Below, piece after piece: positions 8,502 to 17,026 of a stretch of 64,000 nucleotides of DNA (positions are counted from its first letter, which is position 1; every line of letters starts with the position of its first letter). The position numbers and the translations under genes were made by a program. The DNA lies in the NCBI GenBank assembly GCA_040507225.1, contig JBEVVG010000007.1:62001-126000 (forward strand), written 5' to 3'. Below the pieces are notes generated by a model. The model did not search any database. It was not told where the DNA came from and was given only the letters and a program-made list of their open reading frames with translations. The DNA comes from Thiodiazotropha sp040507225. GTDB lineage: Bacteria > Pseudomonadota > Gammaproteobacteria > Chromatiales > Chromatiaceae.

Positions 8502-9046
8502 TGCGTGTCTTCAATCATCGGCAAGGTTATGGGGCGGTGGCGATCGCCCTGCACTGGGGGGTGGCCCTGAGCGTCTATGGAATGTTCGGTCTGGGTTTGT
8601 GGATGCGCAGTCTCGGTTACTACGATACCTGGTACCGGCTGGGTCCCTGGTGGCACAAGGGAATCGGTGTGATGTTGTTCCTGGTGCTGGCATTTCGTCT
8701 GCTGTGGCGCCTGACAAATCCCCGTCCGGAACACCTTGACACCCACCGCCCCCACGAACGCCTGGCGGCCGTCTGGGTGCATGCACTGCTCTACCTGATT
8801 CTGTTCGCCATCATGTTCAGCGGTTATCTCATATCCACCGCCGATGGGCGTGCACTGGAAGTCTTTGACTGGTTCGAAGTGCCGGCGCTGATCAGCGGAC
8901 TCGAACACCAGGAGGATGTTGCAGGCAAGGTGCATCTGTATCTGGCATGGAGCGTGGTGGTGCTCTCCCTGCTGCATGCCCTAGCGGCATTGAAACATCA
9001 CTGGATCGACCGGGACCGGACCCTGAAACGCATGCTGGGCCGGTGA
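8501..9046 (+). CDS. cytochrome b561 family protein
   Basis: 181 residues with four hydrophobic helices and conserved histidines in the first, second and last helices, the pattern for two b-type haems in E. coli CybB/YceJ-type proteins. In E. coli yceJ lies beside yceI, and here a yceI homologue follows two genes on. The likely role is quinol-linked electron transfer in the inner membrane. Its start overlaps the pirin stop by one base, so translation is coupled. Confidence 0.9.
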   Translation: MRVFNHRQGYGAVAIALHWGVALSVYGMFGLGLWMRSLGYYDTWYRLGPWWHKGIGVMLFLVLAFRLLWRLTNPRPEHLDTHRPHERLAAVWVHALLYLILFAIMFSGYLISTADGRALEVFDWFEVPALISGLEHQEDVAGKVHLYLAWSVVVLSLLHALAALKHHWIDRDRTLKRMLGR

Positions 9047-9101
9047 ACGTTGGAAAAATCCAGTTCTGAATAATGAATTCTCAACCCAAGGAGACGTCGT
9101 C

Positions 9102-9701
9102 ATGACTACCGTCGCAATCGTTTATCACAGTGGCTACGGCCACACCAAGCGCCAGGCTGAGGCTGTGTGGGAAGGCGCGAAATCCGTCGCCGGGGTGGAA
9201 GCCCTGTTACTCACGGTGGAGGAGGCCGGGGCCGATCTCGACCGCCTGGATGCTGCGGATGCCATCGTGTTCGGTGCGCCCACCTACATGGGCAGCATGT
9301 CCGCCGCAATGAAAACCTTTCTCGAGGCGGCAGCCGGCAAGTGGTTTACCCAGGCCTGGAAGGACAAGGTGGCGGGCGCCTTCACCAACTCGAGTTCCTT
9401 TTCCGGGGACAAGCTCAACACCCTGGTGGGGTTGATGATCAATGCCATGCAGCAGGGAATGATCTTTGTCAGCCTCGGCCTGCATCCCGCGGCCAGTGAT
9501 CCGGACAGCATGAATCGCATCGAAGGTCCGGGACCTGAAGTGACCAATCGGGTGGGCTCCTATATCGGACCCATGGGCGCCAGTTTTCAGGTGGATCCAT
9601 CCGCTGCGCCGTCGAGCGGTGACCTGGCCACCGCAGAGTCCTACGGCGCCCGGGTCGCCACCATTACCCAGCAACTCAAACGCGGTCGAGTGGCGGCATG
9701 A
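9102..9701 (+). CDS. WrbA-like flavodoxin-fold NAD(P)H:quinone oxidoreductase
   Basis: 199 residues. The N-terminus has the FMN phosphate-binding loop typical of flavodoxins (HSGYGHTKRQAEAV, residues 9-22), then APTYMGSMSA and an aromatic flavin-contact region. Family enzymes reduce quinones by two electrons and so limit semiquinone stress. AAGGAG lies upstream of the ATG. It is the third gene of the LysR-controlled operon, with pirin and cytochrome b561 before it, consistent with quinone detoxification. Exact membership (WrbA versus a broader FMN-reductase clade) is uncertain. Confidence 0.87.
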   Translation: MTTVAIVYHSGYGHTKRQAEAVWEGAKSVAGVEALLLTVEEAGADLDRLDAADAIVFGAPTYMGSMSAAMKTFLEAAAGKWFTQAWKDKVAGAFTNSSSFSGDKLNTLVGLMINAMQQGMIFVSLGLHPAASDPDSMNRIEGPGPEVTNRVGSYIGPMGASFQVDPSAAPSSGDLATAESYGARVATITQQLKRGRVAA

Positions 9702-9748
9702 TCCATATCGGGTCGTATGAATTTTTTAACCACACGGAGAAACATCCA

Positions 9749-10321
9749 ATGATTCGCAAAACTCTTGTTCTTTTGTTACTCGCCACCCTCTGGGTACCGT
9801 CTGTCAATGCCGAAGACTACGTGATCGATCGGCAGGGAACCCATGCCTTTATCCAGTTCCGAATCCAGCATCTGGGATACAGTTGGCTGTATGGCCGCTT
9901 CAATGACTTCAGCGGCAGCTTCAGTTACGACGAAAAAAATCCTGCGGCATCCAAGGTCAGTGTGGATATCGTTCCGGCCAGTGTCGACTCCAATCACGCC
10001 GAAAGGGACAAACATCTGCGCAGTGAAGAGTTCCTCTACGTGGACAAGTATCCCTCCGCGAAATTCGTCTCCACCTCCTTTGAAGAGGCTGAAGGCGGCA
10101 AGGCGGTGTTGAAAGGTGACCTGACTCTGCGTGGAGTGACCAAGCCGGTGGTGATCGATGTGGAATCGATCGGTCACGGTAATGACCCCTGGGGTGGTTA
10201 TCGCCGAGGTTTCCTGGGAACCACTACCATCGCCCTGGCGGATTACGGGATCCCGTTTGATCTGGGGCCGGCCTCCCGGGAAGTGGAGTTGGTGCTGTCG
10301 ATTGAAGGTATTCGGCAATAA
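9749..10321 (+). CDS. YceI-family periplasmic lipid-binding protein
   Basis: YceI proteins form a lipocalin-like barrel that binds polyisoprenoid or quinone-like lipids in the periplasm. The ATG at 9749, with CGGAGA 7 nt upstream, gives a clean signal peptide (about residues 1-20, cleavage after VNA) and a mature barrel with the family pattern GTHAFIQFRIQHLGYSW. The frame extends back to 9698, but that would spoil the signal. It is the last gene of the pirin operon; an exported lipid carrier next to a b561 cytochrome fits quinone handling. Confidence 0.9.
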   Translation: MIRKTLVLLLLATLWVPSVNAEDYVIDRQGTHAFIQFRIQHLGYSWLYGRFNDFSGSFSYDEKNPAASKVSVDIVPASVDSNHAERDKHLRSEEFLYVDKYPSAKFVSTSFEEAEGGKAVLKGDLTLRGVTKPVVIDVESIGHGNDPWGGYRRGFLGTTTIALADYGIPFDLGPASREVELVLSIEGIRQ

Positions 10322-10342
10322 CACCTTTTAATGAGTTTTGAA

Positions 10343-10370
10343 TTTTTAGTTTTTAGTTTTTAGTTTTGAG
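10343..10370. repeat. tandem heptamer repeat (TTTTTAG)3 TTTTGAG
   Basis: Four 7-base units in tandem just downstream of yceI. Low-complexity repeats of this type occur between genes in many gammaproteobacteria. No function is evident, although the T-rich strand could help end transcription of the operon. Confidence 0.6.
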
Positions 10371-10427
10371 TTGGGGTGTTGTTCGCTTCGCTCACGGATG
10401 GTATTGATGCCCCCCTCTCCCTGGCCT

Positions 10428-10458
10428 TCTCCCCTTGCGGGTGTACAGACCGGGGAGA
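10428..10458. repeat. TCTCCCC / GGGGAGA inverted repeat
   Basis: A 7-bp perfect stem with a 17-nt loop, preceded by a CCCCCTCTCCCTGGCC stretch. It resembles decayed copies of the CCCTCTCCCTGGCCC hairpin repeats that are scattered between genes in proteobacteria. The rest of the 323-base gap between yceI and leuA shows no convincing gene. Confidence 0.4.
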
Positions 10459-10611
10459 TGGGGAGTCAATCGACTTCGCCTGTTGTTCTTACTGCTGAAT
10501 GTACGAGATCAGCAGCGTGCTTACACCCTTGCGTATTCCCCGCCATGCAGTTCGTATTCACGCTCTGTACGGGAATGCTCGGACTGGGTGTCTGAAGCGA
10601 ATCCCGGGTAT

Positions 10612-10638
10612 GCGTTCCCACGCGGAGCGTGGGAACGC
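10612..10638. repeat. REP-like perfect hairpin, 12-bp arms
   Basis: GCGTTCCCACGC, loop GGA, GCGTGGGAACGC. The arms are perfect. This sequence type is a common intergenic hairpin in sulfur- and methane-oxidising gammaproteobacteria. It sits 6 nt beyond the leuA stop, between convergent genes, where it could protect 3' ends or act as a bidirectional stop. Confidence 0.7.
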
Positions 10639-10644
10639 GATTGC

Positions 10645-12312
10645 CTATGCGGCCTGCTGCTCGCCTTGCGCCGCATTCAACGCAGACAGCAGAGCATTCA
10701 GTGAGGCACTGACCGTATCCCGGTCGAAGGCGGCGCCGGGTATCCGTTCCCCCCGGTATTTCAGCAACACATATGCCGCCGCCTCGGCCTGGGTGCCTTC
10801 TTCCAGGGCGTGTTCGGCGTAGTCCGCGACCTGGATTACCGGGCCCTCGATTTTCGACAGGGCATCAACGAAGGCTGACATTGCCCCCTGTCCTTCACCG
10901 TTGACACGGATCTCCTGTTGATCCTTGTGCAGTTGCACCTCGATGCGCTCCATGCCCCGGGTATGGTCGAGCCGGTAACCTGCGAGCCGGTAGGCGCCCC
11001 GGGGTTGTACGAAACGTTCCATGAAAAGCCGGTAGATGGTCTCGCTGCTGACTTCCCCTTTCATCTGTTCAGAGGCCTGTTGCACGATGGGCGCGAATTC
11101 CACCTGCAGCCAGCGTGGTAAACGGATCCCGTAGTCGCGTTCCAGAACATAAGCCACGCCGCCTTTGCCCGATTGACTGTTGACCCGAATCACCGCCTGG
11201 TAATCGCGTCCGATATCCCTGGGGTCGATGGGCAGATAGGCCACCTGCCAGGGTTCGTCCTCGGCCTGTACATGCAGACACTTGCGGATCGCGTCCTGGT
11301 GCGAGCCGGAAAACGCGGTGTAGACCAGATCTCCGACCCAGGGGTGTCTGGGATGGACCGGAAGTCCGGTGCATTCCCGGTACACGCGGATGACTTCGTC
11401 GGGGTCCGAGAGATCCAGGCCCGGATCGATTCCCTGGCTGTAGAGATTCATCGCCAGGGTGACGGCGTCCATGTTGCCGGTGCGCTCGCCGTTGCCGAGC
11501 AGAGTTCCCTCGACCCGGTCCGCACCCGCGAGCAGCGCCAGTTCCGCGGCCGCAACCGCGCTGCCCCGGTCGTTGTGGGTGTGTACGGAGACGATGATCG
11601 AATCGCGCCGGGAAACGTGTCGGCAAAAATACTCCACCTGGTCGGCAAAGCGGTTGGGGGTGCTGCTCTCCACGGTGGCCGGCAGGTTGATGATGCAGGG
11701 GGCTTCCGGGGTCGGCTGCCAGACGTCGGTCACCGCGTCACACACCTCGACGGCGTAGTCCCACTCGGTATTGCTGAAACTCTCGGGTGAGTATTGAAAC
11801 ACCCATTCGGTATGCGGATACCGGGCGGCCTCCTGTCGCAACATCTGCGCACCCTGCACCGCAATGGCCTTGATGCCCGCCCGGTCCTTGCGAAACACCC
11901 TTTCCCGTTGCACCGTGGAGGTAGAGTTGTAGACGTGTACGATCGCGCGCCGGGCGCCCCGCAGGGCCTCAAAGGTCTTGCGGATGAGGTCTTCACGGGC
12001 CTGCACGAGTACCTGGATGGTAACGTCTGCGGGAATCCTGTCCTCATCGATGAGGCGTCTCACAAAGGCGTAGTCCGGTTCGCTGGCGGCGGGAAACCCG
12101 ACTTCGATCTCCTTGAATCCCAGTTTCACCAACAGATCCCAGAGTCTCTGTTTTTGTGTCACGTTCATCGGTTCGAGCAGCGCCTGGTTGCCGTCACGCA
12201 GATCGACACTGGCCCATATCGGTGCAGTGTTGATACGCCTGTCGGGCCATTGGCGGTCGGCCATGGGCACGACCGGGGTTGGGCGGTATTTGCGATGATC
12301 GAAGGCTTTCAC
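10645..12312 (-). CDS. leuA: 2-isopropylmalate synthase
   Basis: LeuA condenses acetyl-CoA with 2-oxoisovalerate, the first committed step of leucine synthesis. The 555-residue protein is the long class found in many bacteria. It has an N-terminal catalytic TIM barrel (metal and substrate motifs DLRDGNQAL and HTHNDRGSAVAA), a linker, and a C-terminal regulatory domain from about residue 430 that normally binds leucine. It is transcribed away from an Lrp-family regulator, which probably senses leucine or another amino acid. No leucine-rich leader peptide was found upstream. Confidence 0.95.
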   Translation of the reverse strand: MKAFDHRKYRPTPVVPMADRQWPDRRINTAPIWASVDLRDGNQALLEPMNVTQKQRLWDLLVKLGFKEIEVGFPAASEPDYAFVRRLIDEDRIPADVTIQVLVQAREDLIRKTFEALRGARRAIVHVYNSTSTVQRERVFRKDRAGIKAIAVQGAQMLRQEAARYPHTEWVFQYSPESFSNTEWDYAVEVCDAVTDVWQPTPEAPCIINLPATVESSTPNRFADQVEYFCRHVSRRDSIIVSVHTHNDRGSAVAAAELALLAGADRVEGTLLGNGERTGNMDAVTLAMNLYSQGIDPGLDLSDPDEVIRVYRECTGLPVHPRHPWVGDLVYTAFSGSHQDAIRKCLHVQAEDEPWQVAYLPIDPRDIGRDYQAVIRVNSQSGKGGVAYVLERDYGIRLPRWLQVEFAPIVQQASEQMKGEVSSETIYRLFMERFVQPRGAYRLAGYRLDHTRGMERIEVQLHKDQQEIRVNGEGQGAMSAFVDALSKIEGPVIQVADYAEHALEEGTQAEAAAYVLLKYRGERIPGAAFDRDTVSASLNALLSALNAAQGEQQAA

Positions 12313-12610
12313 GGGTGACTCCTGATTGTCGGGTTAACAGCGCGTCGTGGTCATCTCTGACCGCGGTGTTCCTGCATCAAGCCCTCGTGGGGCTTTGGCG
12401 AAACCCTGAAAGGGTTGGCCTTTCGGGGCATCCGGGCGGTTCCCCAGGGATTGCCTGTTTGGGAGTGACCCGGCGGGTGCTGGCTTGTGGCCGATGTTGA
12501 AAGCCTAAAGCATTGTGGTGGGCAGATGTTTGCGAATTAGTCCAACATTAGCTTATATTGAGCAATAATATGCCGTAATTACTCAAAATTAAGGGATAAA
12601 AATTTTCCTG
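12313..12610. other. divergent promoter region, leuA / Lrp-family gene
   Basis: This 298-base gap separates two genes transcribed outward. Near the regulator it is AT-rich with an Lrp-type palindrome (12558-12586). Nearer leuA two small hairpins can form (AGCCC/GGGCT and AACCC/GGGTT), possibly leader structure. I saw no Leu-codon-rich leader ORF and no T-box. Confidence 0.5.
12558..12586. promoter_or_regulatory. Lrp/AsnC-type palindromic operator
   Basis: TTGAGCAAT and ATTACTCAA face each other across 11 nt, with 8 of 9 positions pairing, 24 nt upstream of the regulator's ATG. The size and AT content fit Lrp-family sites, so autoregulation and control of divergent leuA are likely. Confidence 0.5.
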
Positions 12611-13093
12611 ATGTCGAAAGTGAACATGAACCTATCTCTGGATCGCTACGACCGACGCATTCTCGAGGTGCTGCAACAGGATGGGCGCATCAGTAACCAG
12701 GAGCTGGCCGAGCGTATCGGACTGTCTCCCTCACCCTGTCTCAGGCGGGTACGGGCGCTGGAGGAGTCCGGAATCATTGCCGGCTACCGTGCGCATCTCG
12801 ATCATCGCAAGTTGGGTCTCGATCTGATGGCGCTGATACACATCTCCATGGACCGGCATACCCCGGAGCGGTTCGAGCGCTTCGAGGCGGCCATGCGCGC
12901 CATGCCGGAGGTGTTGGAGTGCCTGTTGATCACCGGTCAGGATGCGGATTACCAGGTGAAGGTGGTGGTGCGTGACATGGACGACTTCCAGGTGCTGCTG
13001 TTGAACAAGATCACCCGCATCGAGGGAGTGACCGGGGTACACTCCAGTTTCGTGTTGCGCCGGGTGGTGGATACCTCGGCGGTGCCGGTGTGA
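12611..13093 (+). CDS. Lrp/AsnC family transcriptional regulator
   Basis: 160 residues. The N-terminal HTH (about residues 9-60, with ILEVLQQDGRISNQELAE) is followed by the RAM ligand-binding domain. The family forms octamers or dimers that respond to amino acids. Its place opposite leuA, with a palindrome between, points to local control of leucine synthesis and of itself. It is close in length to global Lrp (about 164), but nothing here proves global function. Confidence 0.93.
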   Translation: MSKVNMNLSLDRYDRRILEVLQQDGRISNQELAERIGLSPSPCLRRVRALEESGIIAGYRAHLDHRKLGLDLMALIHISMDRHTPERFERFEAAMRAMPEVLECLLITGQDADYQVKVVVRDMDDFQVLLLNKITRIEGVTGVHSSFVLRRVVDTSAVPV

Positions 13094-13256
13094 GGTATTC
13101 TTGGAGTGTGTGGCGGAGCGATGCCGGGCAGTGCTCTGAAGTGCAACCGGTACGCAATGCTTAATGATTGCGGCAAAAGCGTAAAAACTTTCCCAGGCAG
13201 TGGGAGTACACTCACACTCAGGATGCGGTATTCAACGAAATGACCGGAATTGCACG

Positions 13257-15035
13257 ATGATCTCTACCCTGACGGAGCGGCCATTGGAACTGGCTGAACT
13301 GCTGGCCTGGCTGGTGGAGGACGGTCTGATCCCCGCGCAACTGGCGGAGACGGTGCAGGCGGTCAATCAAGGCGCCCGACGCAGCCAGCATCCGCTGGTG
13401 ATGATTGCGGAGCACAAGTGGCAGGATCAGCGCGATCCTCAGTCCATTCTCGATCTCGATTACCTTTCCGCCTGGCTGTCACAGCGGGTCGGTTTACCAT
13501 TGATGTACATCGATCCCCTGAAGATCAATGTGCCCGCGATCACCTCGGTGATGTCTTACGCCTATGCCAAGCGCTTCAAGATCATTGCCCTGGAGGTTGC
13601 TCCGAACGAGGTGACGATCGCCACTTCGGAACCCTTTCAGCAGGAGTGGCAGGAGGAGCTCGAACCGATTCTGGGCAAGCACATCCGGCGGGTGATCGCC
13701 AATCCGGTGGACATCGAGCGTTACCTGGTCGAATTCTACAGCCTGTCCCGGGCCGTTCGGGCGGCCCATGATGACCGCCAGGACAGCGGTTCCGGAGTAC
13801 AGAATCTGGAACAGTTGATGGAGCTGGGGCGCAACGGCAAGCTCGATGCAAATGACCAGCACGTGGTGAATATCGTCGACTGGCTGTTGCAGTATGCCTA
13901 CACCCAAAGGGCCAGCGATATCCACATCGAACCGACCCGCAACCAGACCAACATCCGATTTCGCATCGATGGCGTGATGCAGATGGTTTATCAGATACCG
14001 CCGTCGGTAGGCACCGCGGTCACATCCAGGATCAAAATCCTCGGGCGCATGGACGTTTCAGAGAAACGCCGTCCCCAGGATGGCCGCCTGAAAACCCGCA
14101 ACAGCCAGGGGCGGGAGGTCGAACTGCGGCTCTCCACCATGCCGACCGCATTCGGCGAGAAACTGGTGTTGCGCATCTTCGATCCGGAGGTGCTGGTCAA
14201 GGATTACCGGGCGCTGGGGTTTTCCCAGTCGGAAACCGCCCAGTGGGCGTCCCTGATCAGCCGTCCCAACGGTATTATCCTGGTTACCGGACCCACGGGA
14301 TCGGGAAAAACCACCACCCTGTACACGACACTCAAGGAATTGGCCAAACCCGAGGTGAATGTGTGTACCGTGGAGGACCCGATCGAACTGGTGGAGCCCA
14401 GCTTCAATCAGATGCAGGTGCAACACAACATCGACCTGGATTTCGCCAGCGGTGTGCGCACCCTTTTGCGCCAGGATCCGGATATCATAATGATCGGTGA
14501 GATCCGCGACCGGGAGACCGCTGAGATGGCGGTGCAGGCGTCACTGACCGGTCACCTGGTGTTTTCAACCCTGCATACCAACGACGCACCCACGGCGATC
14601 ACCCGGCTGTTGGAGATCGGTGTGCCCCCCTATCTGTTGCGTGCAACCCTGCTGGGTGTGCTGGGACAGCGGCTGACCCGAACCCTGTGTCCGCACTGCA
14701 AGGAACAGGTGCTGTTGAACGAGGAACTGTGGGACAGCCTGATCCAGCCACTGCGGGCAAAAGGCAAGCCGACCCATGTCTATCAGCCCTGCGGATGTCT
14801 CGAGTGCCGGCAAACGGGCTTCTACGGACGTGTTGGCATCTACGAGATGATGATGATCTCGCCCGCCATGAAGCGGCTCATCAACGCGGACTGCGATATC
14901 AACCGGATCCGCCGCCTGGCGATCAGCGAGGGCATGCGGCCGTTACGTCTGAGCGGAGCGCAAAAGGTCATGAAGGGCCTGACCACCATCGAGGAGGTGC
15001 TCAAGGTCGCACCCCCCGAGAGTATCGATGAGTGA
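13257..15035 (+). CDS. GspE/PilB family type II secretion or type IV pilus ATPase
   Basis: 592 residues from the ATG at 13257. The N-terminal MshEN-like domain (about residues 10-150) may bind c-di-GMP or an inner-membrane partner. The ATPase core has Walker A GPTGSGKTTT, Asp box, Walker B IMIGEIRDRETAE and His box, and a zinc-binding tetracysteine region (CPHC ... CLEC). Such proteins power pilus extension or type II secretion. No other pilus or secretion gene lies nearby, so it is an orphan. The frame extends upstream to 13200 without support. Confidence 0.88.
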   Translation: MISTLTERPLELAELLAWLVEDGLIPAQLAETVQAVNQGARRSQHPLVMIAEHKWQDQRDPQSILDLDYLSAWLSQRVGLPLMYIDPLKINVPAITSVMSYAYAKRFKIIALEVAPNEVTIATSEPFQQEWQEELEPILGKHIRRVIANPVDIERYLVEFYSLSRAVRAAHDDRQDSGSGVQNLEQLMELGRNGKLDANDQHVVNIVDWLLQYAYTQRASDIHIEPTRNQTNIRFRIDGVMQMVYQIPPSVGTAVTSRIKILGRMDVSEKRRPQDGRLKTRNSQGREVELRLSTMPTAFGEKLVLRIFDPEVLVKDYRALGFSQSETAQWASLISRPNGIILVTGPTGSGKTTTLYTTLKELAKPEVNVCTVEDPIELVEPSFNQMQVQHNIDLDFASGVRTLLRQDPDIIMIGEIRDRETAEMAVQASLTGHLVFSTLHTNDAPTAITRLLEIGVPPYLLRATLLGVLGQRLTRTLCPHCKEQVLLNEELWDSLIQPLRAKGKPTHVYQPCGCLECRQTGFYGRVGIYEMMMISPAMKRLINADCDINRIRRLAISEGMRPLRLSGAQKVMKGLTTIEEVLKVAPPESIDE

Positions 15036-15058
15036 AGACGAGATATTGGGTGGCCGGG

Positions 15059-15547
15059 TTACTGAGCCTGGTCGAACCGCGGTCTTCCGCCGAATACGCG
15101 CTTGAACGAGCGTGCCAGCCATCCGCTACTGGACTTGTCGTCGGTGATTTTCAGAATATTGCTCTTAACCGCCTGAACGTAGGCGGCATCGTCGTTGCGG
15201 ATGTGGCTGAAAAGCCAGCGCGCCAGCAGGTTATGCAACTCTTCCGATATGTCTTCGCCCCGTTCGAAGCGTTGTTTGAACTCCGATACCCGACGGATGA
15301 ACAGTTGATGGACCTTTTTATGGGGGCCAATGAACTCGTAACCCGCATCCTCGATGAGGGTCTCTTCAAAGGTGAAATGTGAAACGGTGTAGTCGATGGT
15401 AGCGGTGATGATATCGCCGATACCGGCCGAGTCGTTATTCAGACGCGCTTCATGCAGTTTGTTGATGTATTCGACGATGCGTTTGTGCTGACCGTCGATC
15501 ACATCGATCCCTGTATTCAGGTCTTCAGTCCATACCAGATATCCCAT
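15059..15547 (-). CDS. bacteriohemerythrin
   Basis: A 162-residue four-helix bundle with the di-iron signature: H21 in DGQHKRIVEY, HFTFEE, HKKVH and HIRNDD supply the His, Glu and Asp ligands of an O2-binding site. Bacteriohemerythrins carry or sense oxygen, often in microaerophiles. The C-terminal 30 residues are basic and beyond the fold. It is convergent with the GspE-like gene, 23 nt apart. A second hemerythrin domain occurs at 53577-54356, fused to a receiver. Confidence 0.92.
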   Translation of the reverse strand: MGYLVWTEDLNTGIDVIDGQHKRIVEYINKLHEARLNNDSAGIGDIITATIDYTVSHFTFEETLIEDAGYEFIGPHKKVHQLFIRRVSEFKQRFERGEDISEELHNLLARWLFSHIRNDDAAYVQAVKSNILKITDDKSSSGWLARSFKRVFGGRPRFDQAQ

Positions 15548-15680
15548 GCCAGTGCTCCCTCCAGCTCCTTGTGATTTTCCTGAATGGTCGATAATAGACT
15601 GAGCCCGGAAAAAATAACAGCGTTTGAAATTGTCCCCTAATCACCCCATCGAGTCGGGGGGGTCCGCAAGAAAGGCTTTG

Positions 15681-17009
15681 TCACAGGTTCTTGATATATA
15701 CCTGCGCGTTGCGTTGATAGTTGTAAAGTGCGCGTTTTTTCATCGGTAGATCGGCAAGCGCTCCGAGTACGAAGCCCTGTTCCCGAAACCAGTGCGCTGA
15801 CTGGGTGGTGAGAATGAACAGTTTACCGATGCCCTGTTGACGGGCGGCGGTTTCCATTTTCGAGAGCAGCCGTTCGCCGCGATCCGCGCCCCGGTAGTCG
15901 GGGTGCACCACCACACAGGCGAGTTCCGCCATCGCCTCATCCACGTAGGGATACAGGGCCGCACAGGCGATCACCATGCCGTCACGCTCCATCACGGTGA
16001 AGTGCCCGATCTCGGTTTCAATCAGTTCCCGGGAACGCCGTACCAGGACACCCTGCTGTTCCAGCGGTTCAATCAGGCCCAGCAGGCTCACCACGTCGTC
16101 GATGCCGGCGGTGCGGGTCTCCTCAAAGGGTTCCGCGCTGATCAGCGTGCCGACCCCGTCCCGGGTGAAGAGTTCACGCAGCAGCGCGCCATCCACCTGC
16201 CGGTCGATGATGTGACAGCGCTTGACGCCACCCCGGCAGGCGGTGACCGCTGCCTGCAGGTGCAGACGCAGGTCCTGGGGCATTTTCGGACGTTTCGACA
16301 ACAGGCTGTCCACTTCGCGGGGCAGTATATTGGTGATCAGACGTTTGCGTGCGTCCGTCAGGCTTTTCGCCTCGACCAGGCAGATGAGTTTGTCCGCGCC
16401 GATGGCGGTGGCCACCGAAGCGGCCACATCCGCGGCGCTCAGGTTGAAGACCTCGCCAGTAGGGGAGTAGCCCAGAGGCGGCACGATGCCGATCGCTCCC
16501 GCGGCGAGTCTCTGTTCGAGACCCGTGGCGTCTACCCGGCGCACCAGTCCGGTATGGGAAAAGTCGATGCCATCGCGTACCCCGATGGGCTTCGCGGTGA
16601 CGAAATTGCCCGATGCGGCGCGGATTCGCACGCCGGCCATGGGGGAGTGGGCCAATCCCATTGAGAGCAGTGCCTCGATTTCCACCCGCGCCGATCCGGC
16701 GGCTTCCTTGACGCACATCAGCGCCGCGGCATCGGTGATGCGGATACCGTTGACGAACTGGGTCTCCACGCCCCGGTTACGCAGTCGTTCCTCGATCTGT
16801 GGCCGTGCGCCATGCACCAGAACCAGACGGATGCCCAGGCCGTGCAACAGTGCGATGTCGTGAATCAGGTTGGGGAAGTGGTCGTCCGCGACCGCCTCGC
16901 CACCGAAGGTGATGACGAAGGTACGGCCCCGGTGAGCGTGGATATAAGGCGAGGATCCCCGGAACCATTCAACGAAATTGTCTGATGCCTTGCGGCCTGC
17001 CCGAGTCAT
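15681..17009 (-). CDS. argA: N-acetylglutamate synthase ArgA
   Basis: ArgA acetylates glutamate with acetyl-CoA, the first step of arginine synthesis. The 442 residues show the classical gammaproteobacterial fusion: an amino-acid-kinase fold (about 1-290, containing the arginine feedback site) followed by a GNAT domain (about 295-442). The start lies 17 nt after the argE stop, so argE-argA form an operon. Pairing ArgA with the deacetylase ArgE indicates the linear acetyl cycle rather than the ArgJ cyclic route. Confidence 0.95.
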   Translation of the reverse strand: MTRAGRKASDNFVEWFRGSSPYIHAHRGRTFVITFGGEAVADDHFPNLIHDIALLHGLGIRLVLVHGARPQIEERLRNRGVETQFVNGIRITDAAALMCVKEAAGSARVEIEALLSMGLAHSPMAGVRIRAASGNFVTAKPIGVRDGIDFSHTGLVRRVDATGLEQRLAAGAIGIVPPLGYSPTGEVFNLSAADVAASVATAIGADKLICLVEAKSLTDARKRLITNILPREVDSLLSKRPKMPQDLRLHLQAAVTACRGGVKRCHIIDRQVDGALLRELFTRDGVGTLISAEPFEETRTAGIDDVVSLLGLIEPLEQQGVLVRRSRELIETEIGHFTVMERDGMVIACAALYPYVDEAMAELACVVVHPDYRGADRGERLLSKMETAARQQGIGKLFILTTQSAHWFREQGFVLGALADLPMKKRALYNYQRNAQVYIKNL

Positions 17010-17026
17010 TCAAGACATTCCATAAC

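Noticed and set aside
15644..15662. CCCC...GGGG near the argA end, considered as terminator
   Set aside because: Only four pairs around an 8-base loop and no T-run; too weak to annotate.
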